Source of the DNA: Nocardioides thalensis
GTDB taxonomy: Bacteria > Actinomycetota > Actinomycetes > Propionibacteriales > Nocardioidaceae
Length of the DNA stretch: 64,000 bases
NCBI RefSeq assembly: GCF_013410655.1
Contig: NZ_JACCFP010000001.1
Span: 1,488,001 to 1,552,000 of the forward strand
Direction of reading: 5' to 3'
The notes beneath the pieces were generated by a model, which saw nothing but the letters and a program-made list of their open reading frames with translations, searched no databases and was not told where the DNA came from. Both the position numbers and the translations under genes were made by a program. Below are positions 1 through 12,185 of this stretch, one piece after another (the first letter of the stretch is position 1; every line of letters begins with the position of its first letter).

Positions 1-276
1 CGGGTCATCGAGAAGCAGACCCCGGTCACCGAGGTGCTACTCGTCCTCGACGCGACCACCGGCCAGAACGGACTGGTCCAGGCGAAGGTGTTCTCCGAGG
101 TCGTCGACGTCACCGGCATCGTGCTCACCAAGCTCGACGGCTCCGCCAAGGGCGGCATCGTGGTCGCGGTCCAGCGTCAGCTCGGCGTACCGGTCAAGCT
201 GGTCGGTCTCGGGGAGGGGCCGGACGACCTCGCCCCGTTCGACGCGGCCGCGTTCGTGGACGCCCTGCTCGGCTAG
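1..276 (+). CDS. ftsY: Signal recognition particle receptor FtsY, C-terminal fragment
   Basis: The 5' end lies outside the window; the reading frame is open from base 1. The remaining 91 residues are the end of the SRP GTPase (NG) domain: DATTGQNG, then the guanine-specificity motif [10 protein letters not shown], then the closing [12 protein letters not shown] segment typical of FtsY C termini. FtsY docks ribosome-SRP complexes at the membrane; its partner GTPase Ffh is encoded at 10095. Family identity is very secure because this terminal segment is distinctive. It is followed by the nitrogen operon, as in other actinobacteria. A GlnR-like site starts only 10 bp after its stop codon. Confidence 0.95.
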   Translation, partial: RVIEKQTPVTEVLLVLDATTGQNGLVQAKVFSEVVDVTGIVLTKLDGSAKGGIVVAVQRQLGVPVKLVGLGEGPDDLAPFDAAAFVDALLG

Positions 277-281
277 CCCGC

Positions 282-325
282 ACGGGTAACACACCCGAAA
301 CAAACGGACGGGACCTGTTACCCGT
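282..325 (+). promoter_or_regulatory. Probable GlnR operator upstream of amtB1
   Basis: GTAAC (286-290), 6 nt, GAAAC (297-301) is an exact GlnR a/b half-site pair, and a further GTTAC lies at 317-321. The outer elements also form a perfect 10 bp inverted repeat, ACGGGTAACA (282-291) against TGTTACCCGT (316-325). Streptomyces GlnR boxes are GTnAC-n6-GAAAC repeated at about 22 bp; here the second GTTAC starts 31 bp after the first. Similar elements precede the other two amtB genes. Binding by GlnR is inferred from the motif. Confidence 0.6.
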
Positions 326-401
326 CCGCAATGAGTCGCAAGCGGCTCGGAAACCTCCGGCCTCCAGGGTGAGAGCAACCCGCCACTCCCTGGAGGTCAG
401 A

Positions 402-2173
<1,772 letters not shown>

Positions 2174-2210
2174 CGCGGCGAGGCCGGGGGACAGGGCCAT
2201 TCACTCCCGT

Positions 2211-2247
2211 GTAACACCTCCCGGGAGACCTGTTACACGCGCGAAAC
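2211..2247 (+). promoter_or_regulatory. Probable GlnR operator upstream of amtB2
   Basis: GTAAC at 2211-2215, then GTTAC at 2232-2236, 6 nt, GAAAC at 2243-2247. The second pair matches the GTnAC-n6-GAAAC half-site exactly and the two GTnAC elements are 21 bp apart, close to the 22 bp of the Streptomyces consensus. TGTAACA (2210-2216) and TGTTACA (2231-2237) also form an inverted repeat. The site lies between glnK1 and amtB2, so the second pair may have its own promoter inside the cluster. Confidence 0.65.
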
Positions 2248-2263
2248 AAACCCTCTCCACAGT

Positions 2264-3942
<1,679 letters not shown>

Positions 3943-3946
3943 CCGG

Positions 3947-6190
3947 ATGACCGCCGCTGACCGCGCCGCCCGCACCGAGGACGCCGACGCCCTCTGCGCG
4001 GGTGCCTACGAGGCGGCGGGCGGTCCGGGCACGGGCGCTGCCCTCGTGGCGGTCGGCGGCTACGGCAGGGGCGAGCTGGCGCCGTACAGCGACCTCGACG
4101 TGGTGCTCGTCGCCGACGACGCGCAGGTCGACGTCGACGGCGAGGACTGGGCCGAGCTCGCCGGCCAGGTCTGGTACCCGATCTGGGACTCCGGGGCGAA
4201 GCTCGACCACTCCGTCCGCAGCCTTCCGCAGATGCTCGAGGCGGCGGACGCCGACGTCCGGGTGGCCTCCGGCCTGCTCGACGTCCGGCACGTCGCCGGC
4301 GACCCCAACCTCACCCTCCGCCTGCGCACCGCCGTGCTCGCGAGCTGGCGACGCCGGGCGCGGGAGCGGCTGCCCGAGCTCCGCGAGCTCGTGCGGAGCC
4401 GGCACCGCCTCGTCGGCGAGCTCGCACACCTCTCGGTGCCCGACCTCAAGGAGGCCGAGGGCGGTCTCCGCGACGCGACGGTGCTGCGCAGCCTGACGAC
4501 GAGCTGGCTGGTCGACGTGTCGGCAGCCGACCTCGAGCGCGGACGCCTCCAGCTGCTCGACCTGCGCGACGTCCTGCACGGCGCCGCCGGCCGGGCGACC
4601 GACCGGATCGGGCCGGAGCACTGGGCGACCATCGCCGAGGCGCTCGAGCTGGACGACGAGCGCGCAGCGCAGCGGCAGGTGCGCGAGCTCGGCCGGCGGC
4701 TGACGCACCTGTCGCGACTGGCGTGGCGGCGCACCGACGACGCGCTGCGGCGTACCCCCGCGGCCAAGCCGCGCCGCCCCGAGCTGGAGCACCTGGCGCC
4801 GGGGGTCGCGCTGTCCCAGGGCGAGGTCGTGCTCGAGCGAAACGCGCGCCCCGCCTCGGACCCGACCCTGCTGCTGCGCGCCGCGGCCGAGGCCGCCGTG
4901 CGCGACGTGGTATTGGCACCGCCGACCGCGGCCCGCCTGGCGCGGGAGAGCCCGCCGCTGCCGGTCCCGTGGCCGGACGAGGCGCGGCGCCAGCTGGTGC
5001 GACTGCTCACGGCCGGCCCCGGGCTGCTCGCGGTCTGGGAGACGCTCGAGGAGACCGGCGCGCTGACCGCGATCCTGCCCGAGTGGGACCGGATCCGGCT
5101 GCTGCCGCACGCCTCGGTGATCCACCGGTTCACCGTCGACCGCCACTCGGTGGAGACCTGCATGGAGGCGGCGGCGCTGATCCGCGAGGTGTCGCGCCCC
5201 GACGTGCTCGCGGTCGCGGCGCTGCTGCACGACATCGGCAAGGGCAGCCTGACCGAGCACAGCGTCGCCGGCGCCCCGATCGCGCGCACGGTCGCGGAGC
5301 GGATGGGCTTCGACGACGACGCGGTCGCGCTGGTGGAGCTGCTCGTACGGCGGCACCTGCTCCTGGCCGAGGTCGCCACCACCCGTGACCCCGACGACCC
5401 GGCGACGCTCGACGCGCTGACCGCCCACGTCACCACACCCGAGGCCCTGGCCCTGCTGACCGCTCTGACCGAGGCCGACGCCCGCGCCACCTCGCCGAAG
5501 GCGTGGTCGACGTGGCGGGCCGGCCTCATCCACGACCTCTCGCGCCGTGCGGCCGCCTCGCTCAAGGGGGAGAGCCCGCCGCCGGCCGCGCAGCTCGGCG
5601 ACCTCGACCTGCCGGAGACGGTCCGCGAGGGCGGGGTCTCGATCCAGGTCGACGCCGTGCGGGACGGCTCCCGGATCACCGTCGTCGCGACCGACCGGGT
5701 CGGGCTGCTCGCCGACGTCGCGGCGATGCTCGCGCTCCGCAGGATCGGCGTGCGGGCGGCGCGGGTGTGGTCGCAGGGGGAGTACGGCGTGTCGGTGTGG
5801 GACGTCGTGGAGGAGCACCTCGATCCCGGCCTCCTGCGCGACCAGCTCGACAACGTGCTCGCGCGCCGGGTCGACCCGTCCGCCCGGCTGGCCCCGCGGG
5901 CGGCGACCGGGGCGGAGCTCGCGCCGACGGTGGTGGTGCGGCCGGAGGCCAGCGACCAGGCGACGGTCGTCGAGGTGCGCGCCGCCGACCGGCTCGGCGT
6001 GCTCTACCTCGTCTGCTCAACGCTCGCCGGCCTGGACATCTCGGTCCGCTCCGCGCACGTCTCGACGCTGGGTCCGCAGGCGGTCGACGTGTTCTACGTC
6101 CAGGAGGCGTCGGCCGGCGCGCTCTCGGAGACGCGAGCCGCGGAGGCGGCGCACGCCGTGCGGCAGGCCGTCAGCCGGCTGACGACCTGA
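3947..6190 (+). CDS. glnD: PII nucleotidyltransferase/deadenylylating enzyme GlnD
   Basis: 747-residue bifunctional enzyme that modifies and demodifies GlnK according to glutamine level. Domains in order: nucleotidyltransferase with GGYGRGE...SDLD (residues 37-51; Asp49 and Asp51 are metal ligands), a helical linker with the GlnD-specific segment DLKEAEGGLRD, an HD phosphohydrolase domain with LLHDIGKG (His428-Asp429), and two C-terminal ACT domains (about 565-640 and 665-745) for glutamine sensing. Start is ATG 4 nt after glnK2. In Streptomyces the same enzyme adenylylates GlnK Tyr51; that activity is assumed here from the clade. Slightly shorter than the proteobacterial enzymes, mostly at the N terminus. 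Confidence 0.95.
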   Translation: MTAADRAARTEDADALCAGAYEAAGGPGTGAALVAVGGYGRGELAPYSDLDVVLVADDAQVDVDGEDWAELAGQVWYPIWDSGAKLDHSVRSLPQMLEAADADVRVASGLLDVRHVAGDPNLTLRLRTAVLASWRRRARERLPELRELVRSRHRLVGELAHLSVPDLKEAEGGLRDATVLRSLTTSWLVDVSAADLERGRLQLLDLRDVLHGAAGRATDRIGPEHWATIAEALELDDERAAQRQVRELGRRLTHLSRLAWRRTDDALRRTPAAKPRRPELEHLAPGVALSQGEVVLERNARPASDPTLLLRAAAEAAVRDVVLAPPTAARLARESPPLPVPWPDEARRQLVRLLTAGPGLLAVWETLEETGALTAILPEWDRIRLLPHASVIHRFTVDRHSVETCMEAAALIREVSRPDVLAVAALLHDIGKGSLTEHSVAGAPIARTVAERMGFDDDAVALVELLVRRHLLLAEVATTRDPDDPATLDALTAHVTTPEALALLTALTEADARATSPKAWSTWRAGLIHDLSRRAAASLKGESPPPAAQLGDLDLPETVREGGVSIQVDAVRDGSRITVVATDRVGLLADVAAMLALRRIGVRAARVWSQGEYGVSVWDVVEEHLDPGLLRDQLDNVLARRVDPSARLAPRAATGAELAPTVVVRPEASDQATVVEVRAADRLGVLYLVCSTLAGLDISVRSAHVSTLGPQAVDVFYVQEASAGALSETRAAEAAHAVRQAVSRLTT

Positions 6191-6229
6191 TTCGTATGAC
6201 GATCGCTCTTCTGGGGCACCTTGCGGGTC

Positions 6230-7582
6230 ATGACGGACACGCTCGTCCCCACAGAGGGTCCCGAGACCAAGCTCAAGCGCAGCGCGACCACGCTGCTGCT
6301 CTTCTTCTTCATCGTCGGCGACACCCTCGGGGCGGGCATCTACACCCTGGTGGGCGGGATGGCGGTCGACGTCGGTGGTGCGCTCTGGCTGCCGCTGATC
6401 ATCGCCCTGGTGCTCGCACTGCTGACCGCGGGCACGTACGCGGAGCTGATCACCAAGTACCCGCACGCCGGGGGAGCCGCCCGCTATGCGGAGCGGGCCT
6501 TCGACAAGCCCTACCTGACGTTCGTCATCGGCTTCCTGATGCTGTCGTCGGGCATCACGACGTCGGCCGCGCTGGCCAACGCCTTCGCAGGTGACTACCT
6601 GCAGGAGCTGGTCGACCTGCCGGCCGTCCCGGTCACCCTCGCGTTCATCGCCGTGCTGGTCGTCATCAACCTCCGCGGCGTCCGCGAGTCCCTGATGACC
6701 AACGTCGTCGCGACCCTGATCGAGATGACCGGCCTGGTCATCATCATCGTGGTCGCCGCGATGGTGTTCGGACGCGGCGACGGCGACGTCACGCGGGTGA
6801 CGACGTTCGCCGAGGGCATCAGCCCGACGGAGGGCGCGTTCGCGGCCACCATCACCGCGTTCTTCTCCTTCCTCGGCTTCGAGGCCGCGGCCAACATGGC
6901 CGAGGAGGTCAAGCGCCCGTCCCGGGCCTACCCCCGCGCGCTCTTCGGCGCGATCCTGACCGCGGGCGCGGTCTACCTGCTGATCGCGCTGGGCGCCTCC
7001 ATCGTGGTGCCCACCGAGCAGCTCGCGACGTCCGACGGCCCCCTGCTCGAGGTGATCGACGCCTCCGGCGTCGACTTCCCGTCCTGGCTCTTCGCCGCGA
7101 TCGCCCTGGTGGCCATCGCGAACGGCGCGCTCCTCTTCATGGTGATGGCCAGCCGCGCGACCTACGGCCTCGCGGAGGCCGGTCTGCTGCCGGAGATCTT
7201 CGGCCGCGTGGCCGCGACCCGGCGGACGCCGTGGGTCGCGATCCTCGCGGTCGGCGGGGTCACCATGATCATGAGCTTCGTCGGCGACGTGAGCGTGCTC
7301 GCCGGGACCACGGTGCTGCTGCTGGTGCTCGTCTTCATCTCGGCCAACGTCTCGGTGCTCGTGCTGAAGAAGGACCGGGTCGAGCACGAGCACTTCACCG
7401 CGCCGCGCGTCGTCCCCATCCTCGCCCTGGCGGCGAGCATCGCGCTGCTCACCCAGCAGGACTCCCAGACCTGGATCATCGCCGGCTGCTACGTCGCGCT
7501 GGGCTCGGTGCTGTTCCTCATCGCCCGGCACGCCCGCAACCGCGAGCTCGCCGCCGTCGCGGACGGTCCCCTCGACGGCTGA
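6230..7582 (+). CDS. APC-superfamily amino acid permease
   Basis: About 450 residues and 12 hydrophobic segments of the amino acid/polyamine/organocation superfamily: unwound first helix GDTLGAGIYTLVGG, the FFSFLGFEAAANMAEEVKRPSRAYPRA segment of helix 6 and the following loop, and the helix 8 region MVMASRATYGLAEAGLLPE. Substrate cannot be read from sequence; cationic or neutral amino acids are typical for this branch. Start is uncertain: ATG 6230 is chosen, but an in-frame TTG at 6221 has GGGG 4-8 nt upstream. It begins 39 nt after glnD and ends 12 nt before a convergent gene, with no clear terminator in that gap. Confidence 0.87.
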   Translation: MTDTLVPTEGPETKLKRSATTLLLFFFIVGDTLGAGIYTLVGGMAVDVGGALWLPLIIALVLALLTAGTYAELITKYPHAGGAARYAERAFDKPYLTFVIGFLMLSSGITTSAALANAFAGDYLQELVDLPAVPVTLAFIAVLVVINLRGVRESLMTNVVATLIEMTGLVIIIVVAAMVFGRGDGDVTRVTTFAEGISPTEGAFAATITAFFSFLGFEAAANMAEEVKRPSRAYPRALFGAILTAGAVYLLIALGASIVVPTEQLATSDGPLLEVIDASGVDFPSWLFAAIALVAIANGALLFMVMASRATYGLAEAGLLPEIFGRVAATRRTPWVAILAVGGVTMIMSFVGDVSVLAGTTVLLLVLVFISANVSVLVLKKDRVEHEHFTAPRVVPILALAASIALLTQQDSQTWIIAGCYVALGSVLFLIARHARNRELAAVADGPLDG

Positions 7583-7594
7583 GGAGCCGCCGGC

Positions 7595-7780
7595 TCAGCA
7601 GCACCGACCGGCGGCGGAGTGCTCGCGGTGGTCGGAGCGATGCCGCTCGTAGGCGCGGCGCGACATCGGCTCGCGTCCCTCGGCAGCGCACCGGGCGACG
7701 TACCTCTCCCAGCGGGCCTCGCCGGTCGCCTCCTTGAGGTACCAGCGCAGACCCGCCCACCAGCGCGTCACCGCGGTCAT
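7595..7780 (-). CDS. YbdD/YjiX-family small protein, CstA partner
   Basis: 61-residue basic protein (RWWAGLRWYLKEATGEARWERYVARC and following His/Arg-rich tail) of the YbdD/YjiX family (DUF466). Members are encoded directly downstream of CstA-type transporters in many bacteria, and are thought to assist them; the mechanism is not settled. Here the start ATG overlaps the cstA stop by 4 nt (ATGA on the minus strand), a translational coupling that supports both the call and the start. It ends with two cysteines (GRCC). Confidence 0.85.
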   Translation of the reverse strand: MTAVTRWWAGLRWYLKEATGEARWERYVARCAAEGREPMSRRAYERHRSDHREHSAAGRCC

Positions 7781-9912
7781 CGAGAGCTCCCGGTCATCCG
7801 CGAGTCCTCCCACTCGCGCACCGCGCGCTTCTCCTCGGCGGTGGCGAAGAAGTCCGACGGAGCGACGATCGACGAGGGCTCGTGCGGCACCTCGGTCGTC
7901 GGGCAGCTGCCCGCCCGCAGCGCCTTGACCCAGACCACGGCGGCGTTGGCGACCACCACGACCACCAGCAGGGCGAACGTGAGCTGGAGGACGCCGTTGG
8001 TCGTGGAGTTCGTGATCACCTGGTCCATCTGCCCGGCGTCGGTCGCGGGCGCGAGGACCTCGCCGGCGTCCCGGGCCTCGCGGTAGCGGTCGGCCTGCGC
8101 GAAGTAGCCGATCGCGGGGTTGTCGGAGAAGACCTTCTGGTAGCTGGCGGTCATGGTCACGACCAGGTCCCACGCCAGCGGGATGAGCGGCACCCAGACC
8201 CACTTCGCCTTGCCGTGCTTGAGCATCAGCGTGACGCAGAGGCACAGCGCGATCGCCGCCAGCAGCTGGTTGGAGATGCCGAACAGGGGGAACAGCTGGT
8301 TGATGCCGCCGAGCGGGTCGGTGACGCCGACGTACAGCATGTAGCCCCAGGCGGCGACCACGGCGGCGCTCGCGGTCCACGCAGCCGGCTTCCACGTGGT
8401 GTCGCCGAACCTCGGCCAGAAGTTGCCGATGGTGTCCTGCAGCATGAACCGCCCCACCCGGGTGCCGGCGTCGACGGCGGTCAGGATGAACAGCGCCTCG
8501 AACATGATCGCGAAGTGGTACCAGAAGGCGGCCAGCCCGCCGCCGAACGCGTCGGTGAAGATCTGCGAGATGCCGACGGCGAGCGTGGGCGCGCCGCCGG
8601 TCCGGGAGATCAGCGTCGGCTCCTGTACGGCGGCCGCGGCCTGCGTGAGGGCGTCGGGCGTGATGGAGAAGCCGAGCCCGCCGACGAACTCGGCCGCTGT
8701 CCCCGCCTCGCCCCCGGTCACGCCGGCGGGGGAGTTCATCGCGTAGTAGAGGCCCTGGTCGATCACGCACGCGGCGATCAGCGCGCTGATGGCGACGAAC
8801 GACTCCATCAGCATGCCGCCGTAGCCGACCATCCGGACGTGGCTCTCCTTGGCGATCATCTTGGGCGTCGTGCCCGAGGAGATGAGCGCGTGGAACCCCG
8901 AGAGGGCGCCGCAGGCGATGGTGATGAACACGAACGGGAACAGCTCACCCGCGAAGACCGGTCCGGTCCCGTCCATCGCCCACTCGGTGACGTCGACGTT
9001 CTCCAGCACCGGCCTCGCCACCACCAGGCCGACCGCCAGGAGCACGATCACGCCGATCTTCATGAACGTCGAGAGGTAGTCGCGCGGGGTCAGCAGCATC
9101 CAGACCGGGAGGATCGAGGCGACGAAGCCGTAGACGACGAGGCAGATCGTCAGCGTCTCGTGGGAGAGGGTCAGCGACTCGCCGAGAGCGGTGTCGTCGA
9201 CCCAGCCGCCGACGACGATCGCCGCGAGCAGCAGCGCGACGCCGATCGCGGTCACCTCCATCACCCGGCCGGGTCGCAGGTAGCGCAGGTAGAAGCCCAT
9301 GAACAGGGCGATCGGGATCGTCAGCCCGATCGAGAACACGCCCCACGGCGACTCGGCCAGGGCGTTGACGACGACCAGCGCGAGCACGGCGAGGATGATG
9401 ATCATGATCGCGAAGACGGCGACGAGAGCCGCCGTGCCGCCGATGACGCCGATCTCGTCGCGCACCATCTGGCCGAGGCTCTTGCCGTCGCGGCGCATCG
9501 AGAAGAACAGCACCATCATGTCCTGGACGGCGCCGGCCAGGATGACGCCGACGATGATCCAGATCGTCCCCGGCAGGTAGCCCATCTGCGCAGCGAGCAC
9601 CGGTCCGACGAGGGGACCGGCCCCGGCGATCGCGGCGAAGTGGTGCCCGAACAGCACGCGCCGGTCGGTGACCTCGAAGTCCTGGCCGTCCTGCCTGCGT
9701 TCGGCCGGTGTCGCACGGGTGTCGTCGACCCCGAGCACCCGGTCGGCGATGAAGCGCGCGTAGAACCGGTAGGCGATCAGGTACGACGACAGCGCGGCGA
9801 ACAGGATCCAGAGCGCGGAGATCTGCTCCCCGCGCACGAGCGCGAGCACGGCCCAGCAACCGGCTCCGAGCACAGCGATCAATGTCCAGAGAAGGGCGGA
9901 GTGGGGCTTCAT
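7777..9912 (-). CDS. cstA: Carbon starvation protein CstA (peptide/pyruvate transporter)
   Basis: 711-residue polytopic membrane protein of the CstA family, close to the E. coli length of 701. Family hallmarks: FGHHFAAIAGAGPLVGPVLAAQMG near residues 90-115, PGTIWIIVGVILAGAVQDMM, CGALSGFHALISSGTTPKM, and a C-terminal cytoplasmic tail. CstA proteins import peptides on carbon starvation; the related BtsT imports pyruvate, so the substrate is uncertain. Start is ATG at 9912; no strong ribosome site is visible. It is divergent from ffh across about 180 bp and is followed by its YbdD partner with a 4 nt overlap. Confidence 0.95.
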   Translation of the reverse strand: MKPHSALLWTLIAVLGAGCWAVLALVRGEQISALWILFAALSSYLIAYRFYARFIADRVLGVDDTRATPAERRQDGQDFEVTDRRVLFGHHFAAIAGAGPLVGPVLAAQMGYLPGTIWIIVGVILAGAVQDMMVLFFSMRRDGKSLGQMVRDEIGVIGGTAALVAVFAIMIIILAVLALVVVNALAESPWGVFSIGLTIPIALFMGFYLRYLRPGRVMEVTAIGVALLLAAIVVGGWVDDTALGESLTLSHETLTICLVVYGFVASILPVWMLLTPRDYLSTFMKIGVIVLLAVGLVVARPVLENVDVTEWAMDGTGPVFAGELFPFVFITIACGALSGFHALISSGTTPKMIAKESHVRMVGYGGMLMESFVAISALIAACVIDQGLYYAMNSPAGVTGGEAGTAAEFVGGLGFSITPDALTQAAAAVQEPTLISRTGGAPTLAVGISQIFTDAFGGGLAAFWYHFAIMFEALFILTAVDAGTRVGRFMLQDTIGNFWPRFGDTTWKPAAWTASAAVVAAWGYMLYVGVTDPLGGINQLFPLFGISNQLLAAIALCLCVTLMLKHGKAKWVWVPLIPLAWDLVVTMTASYQKVFSDNPAIGYFAQADRYREARDAGEVLAPATDAGQMDQVITNSTTNGVLQLTFALLVVVVVANAAVVWVKALRAGSCPTTEVPHEPSSIVAPSDFFATAEEKRAVREWEDSRMTGSSR

Positions 9913-10002
9913 GCCCCGGCGTTACCCTGTGCCCTCGATCACACACGTCCCCGCTGGCGGTGCCGAGCGGTCGCCGACACCCGCCCCCACGGGACCGCCG
10001 GT

Positions 10003-10008
10003 TAGGAT
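10003..10008 (+). promoter_or_regulatory. Probable -10 hexamer of ffh
   Basis: TAGGAT in the 180 bp divergent spacer between cstA and ffh. It would start transcription near 10015 and leave an 80 nt leader before the ffh GTG. No convincing -35 element is seen. Confidence 0.4.
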
Positions 10009-10094
10009 CGGATGTCCGCAGGCCGCGGGCCCAGTCCGACCCAGCCCGACCGGCCCGACGCCAGGCCCCGACTCCACCCGAGGACGCATCACCC

Positions 10095-11681
10095 GTGTTC
10101 GCCACTCTCTCCGACCGGCTCACCGCGACGTTCAAGAACCTGCGCGGCAAGGGACGGCTCTCCGAGGCCGACATCGACGCCACCGCGCGCGAGATCCGGA
10201 TCGCGCTGCTCGAGGCCGACGTCGCGCTCCCGGTCGTCAAGGACTTCGTGGCGGCCGTCAAGGAGCGGGCGCGCGGCGAGGAGGTCAGCCAGGCGCTCAA
10301 CCCCGCCCAGCAGATCGTCAAGATCGTCAACGAGGAGCTCGTCAGCATCCTCGGTGGCGAGACCCGCCGGCTCCGGTACGCCAAGTCCGGCCCGACCGTC
10401 ATCATGCTCGCGGGTCTCCAGGGTGCCGGGAAGACCACGCTGGCGGCCAAGCTCGCGCTCTGGTTGAAGGAGCAGGGCAAGACGCCGCTGCTCGTCGCCT
10501 GCGACCTCCAGCGGCCCAACGCGGTCAACCAGCTCCAGGTCAACGGCGAGCGCGCCGGCGTACCGGTGTTCGCACCCGAGCCCGGCAACGGCGTCGGCGA
10601 CCCCGTCGGCGTGGCGAGAGCGTCGATCGAGGAGGCCAAGCGCAAGCTCCACGACGTCGTCATCGTCGACACCGCCGGCCGCCTCGGCGTCGACGCCGAG
10701 ATGATGGCCCAGGCCGCCGGGATCCGCGACGCCGTCCAGCCCGACGAGGTGCTCTTCGTCGTCGACGCGATGATCGGCCAGGACGCGCTGACGACCGCGC
10801 AGGCGTTCCTCGACGGCGTCGGCTACGACGGCGTGGTCCTCACCAAGCTCGACGGCGACGCCCGCGGTGGCGCCGCCCTGTCGATCCGCCACGTCACCGG
10901 CCGCCCGGTGATGTTCGCGTCGACGGGGGAGAAGCTCACTGACTTCGACGTCTTCCACCCCGACCGGATGGCGTCGCGCATCCTCGACATGGGCGACGTG
11001 CTGACCCTGATCGAGCAGGCCGAGAAGGCGTTCGACCAGGAGGAGGCCCTCAAGGCGGCGCAGAAGCTGACCGGTCAGGGCGGCGAGTTCACGCTCGACG
11101 ACTTCCTGTCCCAGATGCAGCAGGTGCGCAAGCTCGGGTCGATGTCGAGCATCCTCAAGATGCTGCCCGGCATGGGCCAGGTCCGCGACCAGCTCGAGAA
11201 CTTCGACGAGCGCGAGATCGACCGGGTCGAGGCCGTCATCCGCTCGATGACGCCGGCCGAGCGGGCCAACCCCAAGATCATCGACGGCTCCCGCCGCGCG
11301 CGCATCGCCAAGGGCTCGGGCCGCACCGTGTCCGACGTCAACAACCTCGTCGACCGGTTCTTCGAGGCGCGCAAGATGATGATGCAGATGGCCAAGGGTG
11401 GCGGCTTCGGCGGCGTCCCGGGCATGCCCGGCATGCCCGGTGCCGGTGGCCCCGGCGGCGGCAAGCGCGTGTCGGCGAAGGCCAAGGCCAAGCAGCAGGC
11501 GAAGGGCAAGAAGCGGCGGTCGGGCAACCCGGCCAAGGCGGCGCAGGAGGCGGCCCAGGCCAAGGAGAAGGCGGCCGCGTCCTCGGCGAACCCGTTCGGC
11601 CTGCCCGGCGAGGACATCGACTACGAGGCCGCCGCGGCGAACCTCGACCTCCCCAAGGACTTCTCCAAGTTCCTCAAGTGA
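10095..11681 (+). CDS. ffh: Signal recognition particle GTPase Ffh
   Basis: 528-residue SRP54 homologue: N-terminal helical bundle, G domain with P-loop GLQGAGKTT (residues 107-115), DTAGRLGVD, TKLDGDARGG, then a methionine-rich M domain (MQQVRKLGSMSSILKMLPGM; KMMMQMAK) that binds the SRP RNA and signal peptides. A Gly/Met/Pro linker precedes a basic K/A-rich tail that ends LDLPKDFSKFLK. Start: GTG 10095, with GAGGA at 10079-10083 upstream. It acts with FtsY in co-translational membrane targeting. It is separated from rpsP by an insert of about seven unrelated genes. Confidence 0.97.
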   Translation: MFATLSDRLTATFKNLRGKGRLSEADIDATAREIRIALLEADVALPVVKDFVAAVKERARGEEVSQALNPAQQIVKIVNEELVSILGGETRRLRYAKSGPTVIMLAGLQGAGKTTLAAKLALWLKEQGKTPLLVACDLQRPNAVNQLQVNGERAGVPVFAPEPGNGVGDPVGVARASIEEAKRKLHDVVIVDTAGRLGVDAEMMAQAAGIRDAVQPDEVLFVVDAMIGQDALTTAQAFLDGVGYDGVVLTKLDGDARGGAALSIRHVTGRPVMFASTGEKLTDFDVFHPDRMASRILDMGDVLTLIEQAEKAFDQEEALKAAQKLTGQGGEFTLDDFLSQMQQVRKLGSMSSILKMLPGMGQVRDQLENFDEREIDRVEAVIRSMTPAERANPKIIDGSRRARIAKGSGRTVSDVNNLVDRFFEARKMMMQMAKGGGFGGVPGMPGMPGAGGPGGGKRVSAKAKAKQQAKGKKRRSGNPAKAAQEAAQAKEKAAASSANPFGLPGEDIDYEAAAANLDLPKDFSKFLK

Positions 11682-11805
11682 GACGCCCAGCCGTGCGCGA
11701 GCGCAGCGAGCGCGCGGCGTCGGGCGGCCAGGTCGAGTGCCGCCGCGGGTGAGCCCGCGAACCCGCGCAGCGGTGTAGCGAGACCCAGTGAGCCGAAAGG
11801 GAGCC
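11682..11805. repeat. GC-rich intergenic palindromic sequence
   Basis: 124 bp between ffh and the next gene made of short palindromes: GCGAGCGCAGCGAGCGCG near 11697-11714 and CGCGGGT (11742-11748) facing ACCCGCG nearby. The style matches scattered extragenic palindromes of high-GC actinobacteria. It may act as a terminator for ffh. No gene is seen. Confidence 0.35.
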
Positions 11806-12174
11806 ATGACCACCGTCCTCGTCGTCGACGGCGCCAACGTCGTCGGCGCGCGACCCGACGGCTGGTGGAAGGACCGGGCCGGTGCGGCCCGCCGGCTGCA
11901 CGAGGAGCTGCTCGTGGCTGACACCGGCCACGACGTCGTCGTGCTGGTGCTCGAAGGCCAGGCCAAGGGCGGCGTACGGGCCGGCAAGGACGCGCACGTC
12001 CGCACGGTGCATGCCGCCAAGGACGGCGACGCCACCATCGTCGCCGAGGCGCGCGCCGCCGCCGCCCGCGGCGACCGGGTGGTCGTCGTGACCGCCGACC
12101 GGGCGCTCGACGCCCGGGTCCACGGTGTCGGGGCCACGACCCTCAGCCCGAGCTGGCTGCTCTCCCAGCTCTGA
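11806..12174 (+). CDS. PIN/NYN-like domain protein of unknown function
   Basis: 122 residues, start ATG 11806 with AAAGGGAG immediately upstream (an in-frame GTG at 11788 is weaker). It opens with VLVVDGANVVGARPDGWWKD, the acidic first strand of NYN/PIN ribonuclease-like folds, and ends with VVVTADRALDARVHGVGATTLSPSWLL, the second acidic loop (TADR) of the same fold. Asp7, Asn10 and the central Asp of TADRALD could form a metal site. Nuclease activity is inferred from the fold only. It follows ffh in the same direction and is convergent with the ROK gene. Confidence 0.7.
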   Translation: MTTVLVVDGANVVGARPDGWWKDRAGAARRLHEELLVADTGHDVVVLVLEGQAKGGVRAGKDAHVRTVHAAKDGDATIVAEARAAAARGDRVVVVTADRALDARVHGVGATTLSPSWLLSQL

Positions 12175-12185
12175 CTCGAGGGTCC

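Noticed and set aside
7595..8770. 391-residue minus-strand protein over the cstA 3' half
   Set aside because: Most of that frame is a shadow of cstA; only the last 61 codons, starting at the ATG at 7780, form a recognisable YbdD-family protein.
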